NCBI GenBank assembly: GCA_934546985.1
Contig: CAKTEE010000005.1
Coordinates: forward strand, 1-64,000
From: an uncultured Eubacteriales bacterium
Lineage (GTDB): Bacteria > Bacillota > Clostridia > Oscillospirales > Acutalibacteraceae
Reading direction: 5' to 3'
DNA: 64,000 nucleotides
The notes under the pieces were generated by a model. The model saw only the letters and a list, made by a program, of their open reading frames with translations, ran no database searches and was not told where the DNA came from. Each line of letters begins with the position of its first letter. Positions within the stretch are counted from its first letter, which is position 1. A program made the translations under genes and the position numbers. Positions 25,828 to 34,692 of this stretch are shown one piece after another.

Positions 25828-26136
25828 TTATTTTTTCTTTGCTTCGTCTGCAAGCGCCCGCTCCAACCAAATGGAACCAATGTCCATCGCGTTATATAAT
25901 CCGTCTTTCTCACTTTTTTTGAGTATTCTTTCCCTTGCGCGCAAGGTTGGGTCCGTATTCATCAACTGAACGGTCACCTTATTTGCCACATTTAAATCTT
26001 TCACTTTTTTTGTACTCTGTATCTGCATCATAACAACATACTGATCCGTCATATTGCCATAATAAAGCGTATTCCCGCTCCTTACCAGCGGTTTACCTTT
26101 ATACATTAAAAACTTTTTCTTTGTATTCTCAGCCAT
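25828..26136 (-). CDS. small conserved hypothetical protein
   Basis: 102 residues, MAENTKKKFLMYKGKPLVRSG to WLERALADEAKKK; a GGAGTG site lies about 7 bases upstream. The first half looks beta-rich (LVRSGNTLYYGNMTDQYVVMMQI), the second helical with repeated Lys/Arg. It is soluble. It resembles a widespread Clostridial protein of unknown role. It is a single-gene unit between convergent neighbours. Confidence 0.6.
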   Translation of the reverse strand: MAENTKKKFLMYKGKPLVRSGNTLYYGNMTDQYVVMMQIQSTKKVKDLNVANKVTVQLMNTDPTLRARERILKKSEKDGLYNAMDIGSIWLERALADEAKKK

Positions 26137-26274
26137 AATTCACACTCCAATCATCAGTCTGCTATCTTATAATTGTAACATAGATAATCAGACAAGTAAA
26201 TAAAAGATTACAAATAGTTTTGCCAGAATACGAAATTTTGAAAGAAAAATTTCATTTTATTATTTATTGACAGA

Positions 26275-27897
26275 TTATTCCGACTTTTCTGCTTTAAAAA
26301 AGGAAACATTCCCTCCATAAGAATGGAAATATACATTGGCAACACCTTTTGCCGTTGCATAATATGTTTTCTGAAAAGCAACAGGATACACCACTGCATT
26401 CTGCAAAAGATAATTTTCAGCTTCTTCAAACATTTGCTGACGCTGTCCGCTGTCGGTATTGGTTTCCATTTTCTCAACTATTGCATTAAACTCCGCAGAA
26501 TCATAACCTAAAACATTTTTTGCATCCCCTCCCGTAAAACAGCGATAATAATCCGTTAAATAATCCGTATCTGCCGCCATGGGATAATAGGCAATCTGAT
26601 AATCCCCGGAACGCAGGCGTGCTTGCAATTCCTCCAACGGAACGGCTTCCAGGTTGATATACAGATTCAGGTTTTTCTGCCAATACTGAATAATATAGCC
26701 CATCATTCTGCGAATTTCAATTTCATCAGGACAAATCAATGTTAAACTGGGAATCTTTGTTTGCTCTAATTCTGTTAATCCGGCTTCGAGCGCCTGCTGT
26801 GCACGTATTTTATCAAAGCTAATACGCGATGCTTTTCCCACCGCTTCCCGATAGGTTTTCTCTCCAACATTCAGTGTCGGAGGCACTAAGCCCTCTGCTG
26901 ATAATGCATATCCCTGTGTCGCTAAATCATCCTGTTCAATCGCCGTCGCAAGAGCAATGCGGATATTTTTACTGGCAAGGGCCGGGACAAGGTTATTAAA
27001 GCCCAATATCCATGTAGTATCTGCATAAGAATACAAACCAATCCCATCCTGTTTGATTTTATCCAGATTCTTCTCTGAAACAGGTATGGCATCATAAACA
27101 TTTTCCAGTAAATTATCCAGCCGCTTCTGTTCATCAGTATTAACATACAATGACAGGGAAGACGGCACAGCAATATTATCCCCTTTATATTCATCATTCC
27201 GACGAAGCAAAAGGGATGTATCCTGCGTCCATTTTGAAATATAAAATGGTCCGTTGGATAAAATCATGGTACTGTCCAGACCATACCGGCCCGCAGTAAA
27301 TAAAAAGAATTCTTCATTGCAGGGCATTGCAACAGCGCTGGTTAAGGTATGCAATAAATCAGGCTCCGGATAATCTAATGTTATTTTCAAAGTATAGCGG
27401 TCAACCGCCTTAACACCCAGCGCCGAAATATTTTTACGGCCTGCATGAATTTCCTTTGCATTACGGATGGCATATAACTTTCTGGCGTCCGGTGCATTTG
27501 TAGCAGGATCCACTGCCCTGGTCAAAGCAAATACAAAATCATTCGCCGTAAGGGCATTATCAAAAGATTCTCCTACCAGTTTTCTGATACTTTTAGGCAC
27601 CAGCCAGCTGGCATCCTCCCGTAAATAAAACGTATATTCCAAATAATTTTCAGAAATCTCCCATTTTCTCGCCACACCAGGTGCAATACTGCCGTCCTCT
27701 TGCTGACGCACCAACCCCTCCATACTTGAAGAAATAGTCAGCAGTGCAGACGAATGAACCGCAATCTGCGGGTCAAGGCATGCCGGATCAGTATCCACTG
27801 GATACTTAAAAAACTTATCTGTTGTTGTTTTCTCCCTGCATCCGCCAAAAGAAAAAAGCATACATACAGCGAGCAATAATGCGATCCATTTTTTCAT
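26275..27897 (-). CDS. extracellular solute-binding lipoprotein, family 5 (peptide-type)
   Basis: 540 residues from ATG 27897 (MKKWIALLLAVCMLFSFGGC, lipobox Cys20), with GGGTGAG upstream. The body is SBP_bac_5-like: SMEGLVRQQEDGSIAPGVA, KWEISENYLEYTFYLREDASW, TANDFVFALTRAVDP, LSNGPFYISKWTQD and NIRIALATAIEQDD. It would deliver oligopeptides or similar ligands to an ABC importer. No permease or ATPase gene is adjacent, so it is an orphan binding protein in this window. Confidence 0.88.
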   Translation of the reverse strand: MKKWIALLLAVCMLFSFGGCREKTTTDKFFKYPVDTDPACLDPQIAVHSSALLTISSSMEGLVRQQEDGSIAPGVARKWEISENYLEYTFYLREDASWLVPKSIRKLVGESFDNALTANDFVFALTRAVDPATNAPDARKLYAIRNAKEIHAGRKNISALGVKAVDRYTLKITLDYPEPDLLHTLTSAVAMPCNEEFFLFTAGRYGLDSTMILSNGPFYISKWTQDTSLLLRRNDEYKGDNIAVPSSLSLYVNTDEQKRLDNLLENVYDAIPVSEKNLDKIKQDGIGLYSYADTTWILGFNNLVPALASKNIRIALATAIEQDDLATQGYALSAEGLVPPTLNVGEKTYREAVGKASRISFDKIRAQQALEAGLTELEQTKIPSLTLICPDEIEIRRMMGYIIQYWQKNLNLYINLEAVPLEELQARLRSGDYQIAYYPMAADTDYLTDYYRCFTGGDAKNVLGYDSAEFNAIVEKMETNTDSGQRQQMFEEAENYLLQNAVVYPVAFQKTYYATAKGVANVYFHSYGGNVSFFKAEKSE

Positions 27898-28020
27898 ATT
27901 TATTCTCACCCAATACCATCATTATGGAAATTTACCCTTTGTTATTATTACATAAGTAAAGAAAAATCCGCCTTTTCATATTTCTCACGCTTGCTGCCGG
28001 AATATTCCCGAAAATCAGCC

Positions 28021-28060
28021 ATAGGGTATACGGTTTTTTTACCGCATACCCTATTTTCCT
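28021..28060. terminator. stem-loop between nrdG and the binding-protein gene
   Basis: ATAGGGTATACGGT pairs with ACCGCATACCCTAT (one mismatch) over a T-rich loop. The T-tract following is on the plus strand; on the minus strand there is none, so its role is uncertain. Confidence 0.4.
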
Positions 28061-28155
28061 ATTTTAAATGATCAGGTCATTAACATGTAACAACTTTAAC
28101 CGCATGTATGAAAAGACTTTGACAATGATAACCTCTTTTCACCATAAAATTAATA

Positions 28156-28668
28156 TTATAAATCCAGCATGATCGTTTGCCCTTCACGCATGGAAGTCTT
28201 TACATCAATAATCCGCTGGTTCCGGGAACCGCGGAATTTCAGCGCCAAAGATTTTTCCGCAAGAACAAACTTTCCGTCAACCAAAATATCCGTTTCCTCC
28301 AGCAGTTCCTGCCAGCCTTCACGCTTATTTCTTTCCTGATACAGTTCTTCAAACGTCCAGCCAGAATAGGTCATTACATTCAGACCAAGCTCATGCACCT
28401 GCCGTGCCAATAACGCCAGCGGTGCCGCCTGGCAAAAAGGTTCCCCGCCGCTGAAAGTTACGCCTGCTAAAAGCGAGTCTTTTTTAATCTCTCGCAAAAG
28501 GTTCCCCGTATTGCTGAGATACCCTCCTGAAAAATCATGCGTCTGCGGATTCTGGCACCCTTCGCAATGATGGGGGCATCCCTGAGTAAATACAACAAAC
28601 CGCCATCCCGGACCGTCCACAATGGATTCTCGGATAACACCGGCAAGCCTTAATTCTGCTGTTTCCAT
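28156..28668 (-). CDS. nrdG: anaerobic ribonucleotide reductase activating protein
   Basis: 170 residues. The radical-SAM cluster motif is CPHHCEGC (CxxxCxxC) near residue 31, followed by GVTFSGGEPF. It generates the glycyl radical on NrdD using S-adenosylmethionine. The start overlaps the nrdD stop by one base (TAATG), giving tight coupling. Length is normal for the family. Confidence 0.95.
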   Translation of the reverse strand: METAELRLAGVIRESIVDGPGWRFVVFTQGCPHHCEGCQNPQTHDFSGGYLSNTGNLLREIKKDSLLAGVTFSGGEPFCQAAPLALLARQVHELGLNVMTYSGWTFEELYQERNKREGWQELLEETDILVDGKFVLAEKSLALKFRGSRNQRIIDVKTSMREGQTIMLDL

Positions 28669-31022
28669 TATATCTGTTCAAACTCCCCTGCGCCTGTACC
28701 AATCGAATGTTTCACACGGTCTTCTACTTCTGCGCGTTTTGCATCGTTAAAGCGGTCAAGTGTACCCACCAAATAACCGGTAATCCGTCGGATACGTTCA
28801 AAATCAGGCTGTCCGTCACTTTCTTTTCTTCCGCATTTCGGGCATTCATCATTAATAATGCCATTAAAACCGCAAACAGGGTCACGGTCAACCGGATGAT
28901 TAACAGAACCATAACCAATTCCGCTTTCTTTCATACAGCGGACAACGCTTTCAAAAGCTTCCAGATTTTCCGTCGGGTCGCCATCCATTTCAATATAAGT
29001 AATATGTCCGCCGTTCGTTAATTCGTGATAAGGCGCTTCAATTTTAATTTTATCAAATGCAGAAATAGGGTAGTACACGGGAACATGGAAAGAATTTGTA
29101 TAATAGGAGCGATCGGTAACGCCTTCAATGATACCGAAACGCTCTTTATCCATGCGCACAAACCGGCCGGACAACCCCTCCGCCGGGGTTGCAATCAATG
29201 AGAAATTCAGACCGTATTGCTCACATGCTTCATCCATACGCTTGCGCATATGACCGATAATTTCCAAACCAAGATTCTGTGCTTCTACAGATTCGCCATG
29301 GTGCTTGCCGACCAATGCTCTAAGTGCTTCGGCAAGACCGATAAATCCCGCAGTCAGAGTACCGTGTTTGAGTACCTCGCGGACTTCATCATCCGGCCCA
29401 AGCTTTTCAGAATCAATCCAAATCCCCTGCCCCATTAAGAACGGGTAATTGCGAACCTTCTTTTTCGCCTGAATCTCAAAACGCTCCAAAAGCTGGGCAA
29501 TGACCAAATCAATTTTACGGTCAAGGTCCTCAAAAAACAAATCAATATTGCCGTGCGCACGCAGTGCAATCCTCGGCAGATTGATAGAGGTAAAACTCAA
29601 ATTGCCGCGTCCCCCAGTTGTTTGACGGTTAGGGTCAAAATAATTCTGCATCACACGGGTACGACAGCCCATATAAGCAATTTCCGTATCCGGATTGCCT
29701 TCTACATAATATTTTGCATTAAACGGCGCATCCATAAATGAAAAATTTGGGAAAAGCCTTTTCGCAGAAACCCGGCAAGCAAGCTTAAACAAATCATAGT
29801 TCGGGTCTTCCGGATTATAATTAACGCCTTCTTTAACACGGAAAATATGTATGGGGAAGACAGGCGTTTCACCGTTGCCCAAACCGGCCTCTGTTGCAAG
29901 GAGTACATTTTTTATTACCATACGGCCCTCGGGCGAAGTATCCATGCCATAGTTAATGGAACTGAAGGGAATCTGCGCGCCTGCACGGGAATGCATGGTG
30001 TTCAAGTTATGCACAAGCGCTTCCATTGCCTGATAAGTGGTGCTGTCTGTTTCAATTTTTGCACGTTTCAGCGCAAATGCCTGTGCAGATTTTACTGTTT
30101 CAGCCGGAATATGATATTCCTGCATTAAAATGGTTTCTTCCAGTTTGCGATATCCATTATTATCGGACAACACTGGAAACAGATCATGCTCTTTACGTAT
30201 ATGTACGGCAATATCCTTTGCCACATCATGTCCATTCTCAACGCCGCCGAGCAGCTCCAGCGCCTTAGCAAGGTTGCGGCGGTACATTTTACTGTAAGTT
30301 TTTACTACGCCTTTTGACATACCGTAATCAAAATTAGGCACGCTCTGCCCGCCGTGCTGATCATTCTGATTGGACTGGATTGTAATACAAGCCAGCGCCG
30401 CATAGCTTACAATATCGTTTGGCTCACGCAGAAACCCATGCCCTGTGGAAAAACCGCCGTCAAACAATTTAACCAAATCAATCTGACAGCAGGTAGTAGT
30501 AAGAGTAAGAAAATCCAAATCATGAATATGGATATCGCCTTCCCTATGTGCTTTTGCATGTTCCGGATTTAAAACAAACAGTTCATTAAACTGTTTTGCA
30601 CCTTCCGAACCATATTTCAGCATAGTACCCATGGAGGTATCTCCGTCTATATTCGCATTCTCACGCTTAATATCATTTTCCTTAGCGTCCACAAAAGTGA
30701 GCCCTTTATAAACCTGCATCAGGCGCGTATTCATTTCACGAACACGGGAACGTTCAGAACGATAAATAATATAAACCTTTGCGGTTCTGGCATGCCCGTT
30801 TTCAATCAGTACCTTTTCCACAGTATCCTGCACCTGCTCAACCGTCGGCACAGTCAGATGCTCACAGTTCTCCATATAATCAACAACTTTTTCTGCAAGC
30901 TCCAGCGATACATCATAATTGCGCCCGCCGGTAGCCTGCGCCGCTTTATAAATTGCGTTGGAAATCTTTTCAATATTAAACGGGACTTCTCGACCATCAC
31001 GTTTTCTAATAGTTGTAATCAT
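28668..31022 (-). CDS. nrdD: anaerobic ribonucleoside-triphosphate reductase
   Basis: 784 residues: N-terminal ATP-cone (TTIRKRDGREVPFNIEKIS), class III catalytic barrel, C-terminal zinc region and glycyl-radical site (RRITGYLVGTLDRFN). It reduces NTPs to dNTPs without oxygen. In the zinc site one of the four usual Cys appears as Asp (RDPVCGF...CPKCGR), which I believe is common in Clostridial enzymes. GGGGGG lies upstream of the ATG. Regulation: a consensus promoter overlapped by NrdR-like boxes. Confidence 0.95.
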   Translation of the reverse strand: MITTIRKRDGREVPFNIEKISNAIYKAAQATGGRNYDVSLELAEKVVDYMENCEHLTVPTVEQVQDTVEKVLIENGHARTAKVYIIYRSERSRVREMNTRLMQVYKGLTFVDAKENDIKRENANIDGDTSMGTMLKYGSEGAKQFNELFVLNPEHAKAHREGDIHIHDLDFLTLTTTCCQIDLVKLFDGGFSTGHGFLREPNDIVSYAALACITIQSNQNDQHGGQSVPNFDYGMSKGVVKTYSKMYRRNLAKALELLGGVENGHDVAKDIAVHIRKEHDLFPVLSDNNGYRKLEETILMQEYHIPAETVKSAQAFALKRAKIETDSTTYQAMEALVHNLNTMHSRAGAQIPFSSINYGMDTSPEGRMVIKNVLLATEAGLGNGETPVFPIHIFRVKEGVNYNPEDPNYDLFKLACRVSAKRLFPNFSFMDAPFNAKYYVEGNPDTEIAYMGCRTRVMQNYFDPNRQTTGGRGNLSFTSINLPRIALRAHGNIDLFFEDLDRKIDLVIAQLLERFEIQAKKKVRNYPFLMGQGIWIDSEKLGPDDEVREVLKHGTLTAGFIGLAEALRALVGKHHGESVEAQNLGLEIIGHMRKRMDEACEQYGLNFSLIATPAEGLSGRFVRMDKERFGIIEGVTDRSYYTNSFHVPVYYPISAFDKIKIEAPYHELTNGGHITYIEMDGDPTENLEAFESVVRCMKESGIGYGSVNHPVDRDPVCGFNGIINDECPKCGRKESDGQPDFERIRRITGYLVGTLDRFNDAKRAEVEDRVKHSIGTGAGEFEQI

Positions 31023-31034
31023 TTCAATCCCCCC

Positions 31035-31050
31035 ATACTATATCTTGTGC
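31035..31050 (-). promoter_or_regulatory. candidate NrdR box, proximal
   Basis: ATACTATATCTTGTGC (plus-strand reading) matches the palindromic NrdR consensus ACACWATATNTWGTGT at 14 of 16 positions. It sits between the predicted transcription start and the nrdD ribosome site. Confidence 0.6.
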
Positions 31051-31071
31051 TTAGCAAACTTTCCATGAACC

Positions 31072-31100
31072 ATTGTATTGCATATATAGTTGTCTGTCAA
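31072..31100 (-). promoter_or_regulatory. nrdDG promoter overlapping a second NrdR-like box
   Basis: Minus strand TTGACA (31100-31095), 17-base spacer, TACAAT (31077-31072). The spacer holds a weaker NrdR-like sequence at 31077-31092 (about 10 of 16 matches), 42 bases from the first box, i.e. four helical turns, as expected for cooperative NrdR binding. Confidence 0.6.
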
Positions 31101-31158
31101 GGCAATCCCTCTATTTTCACACGTGATTTTTGGGCATGTAACATGGTTGTGCACACAC

Positions 31159-34100
31159 TTATATATCCGTTCTAATCCAACCATTTAGGTAAAACGAATA
31201 GAGAATACATTCCTTTACAGGTAAATCCAGACATTTTTCAACGGCATATTGATAAATAGCAAGCTGCGGCGCATATCGCCCTACAAGTTCCTCCAGCGTG
31301 CGAATACGGTCCGTTTTATAATCTAAAATTACCGCTTGGCCATCCTCAATAAAAACGCAGTCGGCAATTCCCTGAACCAAGACCGTTTCCTCTGCACAAC
31401 TGCCCGTGAGGGAAGGTTCAATCTCACCCACCGGATATTCTATTGTAAATTTCAATTCCCTGTAAACCTCGCTGCCGATAAATATTCTTTCTGCAAGAGC
31501 CGATGAGAAAAACTTCTCTACCCTTTCCAAATCTACCGCACCGCCTTCCTCAGGGGAAAGCCAGCGTCCGGCAACCAAACGGTTAAGTTCCTTCTGCGGC
31601 TGGGTACGTGCATCCTGATAGGATGCAAACTGCATAAATTTATGCAGCGCCGTCCCTTTCTGTGCAGGCATCAGACCCTGCTTTTCTAAAAATGCCGGAC
31701 GGGAATCTGCAAAATATTCCCATTCTATATCTCCATGGCTTAACTCGGATGCCCCGCGTTTTGCAAGAATCCCCCGCAAAGCTGTAAAAGGATAAGTATA
31801 ACTTAACCGTTTTTCTATCTCTGCCCGCAAATCCCGACTCGGCACAGTATCCTGAATGGATCGCTTCTGCACATCCTGAACTTCTGCCTTACAGCGATAG
31901 AACACTTTCATAGAAAAATCAGCTGGAAGAATAATTTCATTACCAATACCCGCAGTTTTACGTAAAATTTCCCCATCCGGATGACGAAGGGCGCATAACA
32001 GAAGCCAGTCTGAATATCCCTTTGCTCTGCGCACAGTAAACGTGCGCAGTTTTTTTTGTTCGGAAACTTCAGCTGCTAAAGCGGCAAGGCGTTTTTCTGG
32101 ATTGGACACTGTCATAACAGTCAGCAGCCGTTCCCTTGCCCGAGTTGCCGCCACATATAAAACTCTGAGTTCCTCTGAAAGTTCTGCCCGCTCTGTCTCC
32201 AGCCGAACCGCTTCATAAGCTGCCGTATTAAATTTACGCAGGGATTGTTCCTCCTGCCTTTTTACGCCAATCCCAAAACGCGGATGCAGCAACAGATTAC
32301 CCATGCGGGAACTTGCGTTAAACTGGCTTCCGCACCCTGCCAGAATACAAACGGGAAATTCCAGCCCTTTGGATCGGTGTATGCTCATAATCCGCACCAC
32401 ATCCGCCCCTTCGCTCAATGCGCCGGCAGGAGATAAATCCTGATCCCGCCGCTCTACATTACCGATAAAACGGATAAAACTGGAAAGTCCTTTATATCCA
32501 TTTTTTTCATATGCGCGCGCATATTCCAAAAGCAGATTCAGATTTGCCCGCCTTTGCTCAGGGTTCTTCATTGCCAGCACAACGCAGGTATACCCTGTAC
32601 GCTCATAAACTCTGCGGATTAATTCATCCGAGGGCAATGCAGACGACATACAGCGCAGATAATGCAAATCCTCCAAAAAACCGTTATATTTTTCTTCCCC
32701 GCCGCGGCTTGCCTGCATAACCGCCAGATACAGGGGGATTTTCCTGTACCGGATTCTTAGTTCCGCCAAATCATCAGGCGTAAAACCATAAATCGGGGAC
32801 ATCATCACACTTAAAAAGGCAATGTCCTGCATAGGGTTATCAATAATCCTGAGATAGGATAGCATAACGGAAACTTCCTGCGCACCAAAAAAGCCGCCGG
32901 AAAGATCTGCCCATGCGGGTATTTCCTGATTTCGCAGTTCTTTCACATAATTTTTTGCATGGGCGTTCGCACTACGCAGTAAAATGCAGAAATCACGGTA
33001 AGACGCTTTGCGCTCTCCTGCACCATCCTGTACCGTCAGTCCTTCATCCATCATTTGACGAATACGGCCGGCTATGTAACGGGCTTCCAGCGCATCTTTT
33101 TCCAGATTTTCCTCCCCGTCGCGGCTGTCAATAACATGGAGTTCATATTCCGGTTCCGGCTGTTCCTTATAATCCGCGCCGCAAACCAACGCTTCATTTT
33201 CATCATAATCCAGATTCCCAATATCTTTTGACATGAGCTGGCTAAAAATATAATTCACCGCCTGCGTAACCCCCCGCCGGCTCCGAAAATTTTTGCCGAG
33301 AATAATACGTGCAGGCAGAACGCCGTTTTTATAAACAGGCAAACTGTCCCTGCGGCGCAGGAAAATTTCCGGCATCGCCTGCCGAAACCGGTAAATGCTC
33401 TGCTTTACATCGCCGACGAAAAACAAATTATTTTCATTTTGAGATATGGAGCGAAACAATAAATCCTGCGTTTCATTTGTATCCTGATATTCATCAACCA
33501 ATACTTCATCATAACGCAGGGATAACTCCTGCGCCGCCGCAGTACGGGTATAACCATCCTTTGTCTGTTTCACCAGCAATTTCAGAGCAAGATGTTCAAT
33601 ATCAGAAAAATCCAGCGCCTTTCGCTGTTTTTTCAGTTCGCTGAGCTTTTCTCCATAGCAGTTCACACAACTGCACAGCGTTTTTACTACAGGGTAAAGC
33701 GCTTCCATATCCTCACGATGTTCCTGACGGGAGATACAGAATATTTCCGAAAGCTTTGCTATCTGCTTTTTCACTTCATCCCGCCGAAAGGTAACTGCCT
33801 GTTTCAATGGATCGTCTTTATAACCCCGCACAGGTTTGAATTTCTCAAACGCAAATGCCGGCAGTGCAGAAACAAGGGTATCCCATTCTCCTGCCGCGGC
33901 AAACTCATATAATTTTTCCAGCTGGCAGATACCGTCAGACAATGCCGCTGCATAAGCGCTGAATAAAGTTTCATCTTCCGCCATGGCGTTTATTGCAGTA
34001 CTAAGGCTTTCCTTGCAGGAAAGCAAGGCTGACTGTGCATAATCAAGCAGTATTTTACCCCAAAGGGATTCTTCCACAGGACAACCGGGCTGATACATTT

Positions 34101-34692
34101 CAGCCATTTGATTCAGCCATACCTGCGGAAAAGGATGTGCTGTCACATAGGCATATAAGGTAGTAATTGCACTGCTCAGCGCGCTGTCATCTTTTCCACT
34201 GCTCATCAATTCAACCAAACGCTGGAACGTACTGCTGTTTTGGGTGTACATCTCCTCTAATACAATATCCACAGCCCTTTCCTGCAATAGGCAAAGCTCG
34301 CCCGTATCCAATATTTGAAAATCCGGAGGAATATCCAGCTGAAAAAAATTTTCCCGCACCAAATCATTGCAAAAACTGTCAATCGTACAAATAGAAGCAC
34401 GCGGCAAAAGCATTTGCTGCCGCAAAAGACGAGTATCATTCGGCCTCTCCCGCCTTTTAGCCGTCAGGGCTGTATCTATTCTTTCACGCATTTCTGCCGC
34501 CGCCGCCTTAGTAAAGGTAACAATCAACAAACGGTCAACATCACAGGGATTCTCTTCATCTGTAATACGTTTGATAACACGCTCAACTAAAACCGCCGTT
34601 TTGCCGGAACCCGCCGCCGCAGATACCAGAAGCGTCCCGCCGCGGGCATGGATAGCGTCGGACTGTTCCTGCGTCCATTTACGTTCAGCCAT
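31159..34692 (-). CDS. addA: helicase-exonuclease AddAB, subunit AddA
   Basis: 1177 residues, MAERKWTQEQSDAIHARGG; GGAGGAAG upstream. UvrD-type helicase motifs: LLVSAAAGSGKTAVL (Walker A), IVTFTKAAAAEMRERI, DEYQDTNETQD, GDVKQSIYRFRQAMP, SIHRSKGLEFPVC and YVAATRARERLL. The C-terminus is a RecB-like nuclease (AVILDYKTDRI). With AddB it resects double-strand ends to Chi. It overlaps addB by 8 bases, the usual order. Confidence 0.96.
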   Translation of the reverse strand: MAERKWTQEQSDAIHARGGTLLVSAAAGSGKTAVLVERVIKRITDEENPCDVDRLLIVTFTKAAAAEMRERIDTALTAKRRERPNDTRLLRQQMLLPRASICTIDSFCNDLVRENFFQLDIPPDFQILDTGELCLLQERAVDIVLEEMYTQNSSTFQRLVELMSSGKDDSALSSAITTLYAYVTAHPFPQVWLNQMAEMYQPGCPVEESLWGKILLDYAQSALLSCKESLSTAINAMAEDETLFSAYAAALSDGICQLEKLYEFAAAGEWDTLVSALPAFAFEKFKPVRGYKDDPLKQAVTFRRDEVKKQIAKLSEIFCISRQEHREDMEALYPVVKTLCSCVNCYGEKLSELKKQRKALDFSDIEHLALKLLVKQTKDGYTRTAAAQELSLRYDEVLVDEYQDTNETQDLLFRSISQNENNLFFVGDVKQSIYRFRQAMPEIFLRRRDSLPVYKNGVLPARIILGKNFRSRRGVTQAVNYIFSQLMSKDIGNLDYDENEALVCGADYKEQPEPEYELHVIDSRDGEENLEKDALEARYIAGRIRQMMDEGLTVQDGAGERKASYRDFCILLRSANAHAKNYVKELRNQEIPAWADLSGGFFGAQEVSVMLSYLRIIDNPMQDIAFLSVMMSPIYGFTPDDLAELRIRYRKIPLYLAVMQASRGGEEKYNGFLEDLHYLRCMSSALPSDELIRRVYERTGYTCVVLAMKNPEQRRANLNLLLEYARAYEKNGYKGLSSFIRFIGNVERRDQDLSPAGALSEGADVVRIMSIHRSKGLEFPVCILAGCGSQFNASSRMGNLLLHPRFGIGVKRQEEQSLRKFNTAAYEAVRLETERAELSEELRVLYVAATRARERLLTVMTVSNPEKRLAALAAEVSEQKKLRTFTVRRAKGYSDWLLLCALRHPDGEILRKTAGIGNEIILPADFSMKVFYRCKAEVQDVQKRSIQDTVPSRDLRAEIEKRLSYTYPFTALRGILAKRGASELSHGDIEWEYFADSRPAFLEKQGLMPAQKGTALHKFMQFASYQDARTQPQKELNRLVAGRWLSPEEGGAVDLERVEKFFSSALAERIFIGSEVYRELKFTIEYPVGEIEPSLTGSCAEETVLVQGIADCVFIEDGQAVILDYKTDRIRTLEELVGRYAPQLAIYQYAVEKCLDLPVKECILYSFYLNGWIRTDI

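Noticed and set aside
28860..28920. Missing zinc Cys in NrdD as evidence of a broken enzyme
   Set aside because: The Asp-Pro-Val-Cys pattern seems to be common among Clostridial NrdD proteins and the glycyl radical site is intact.
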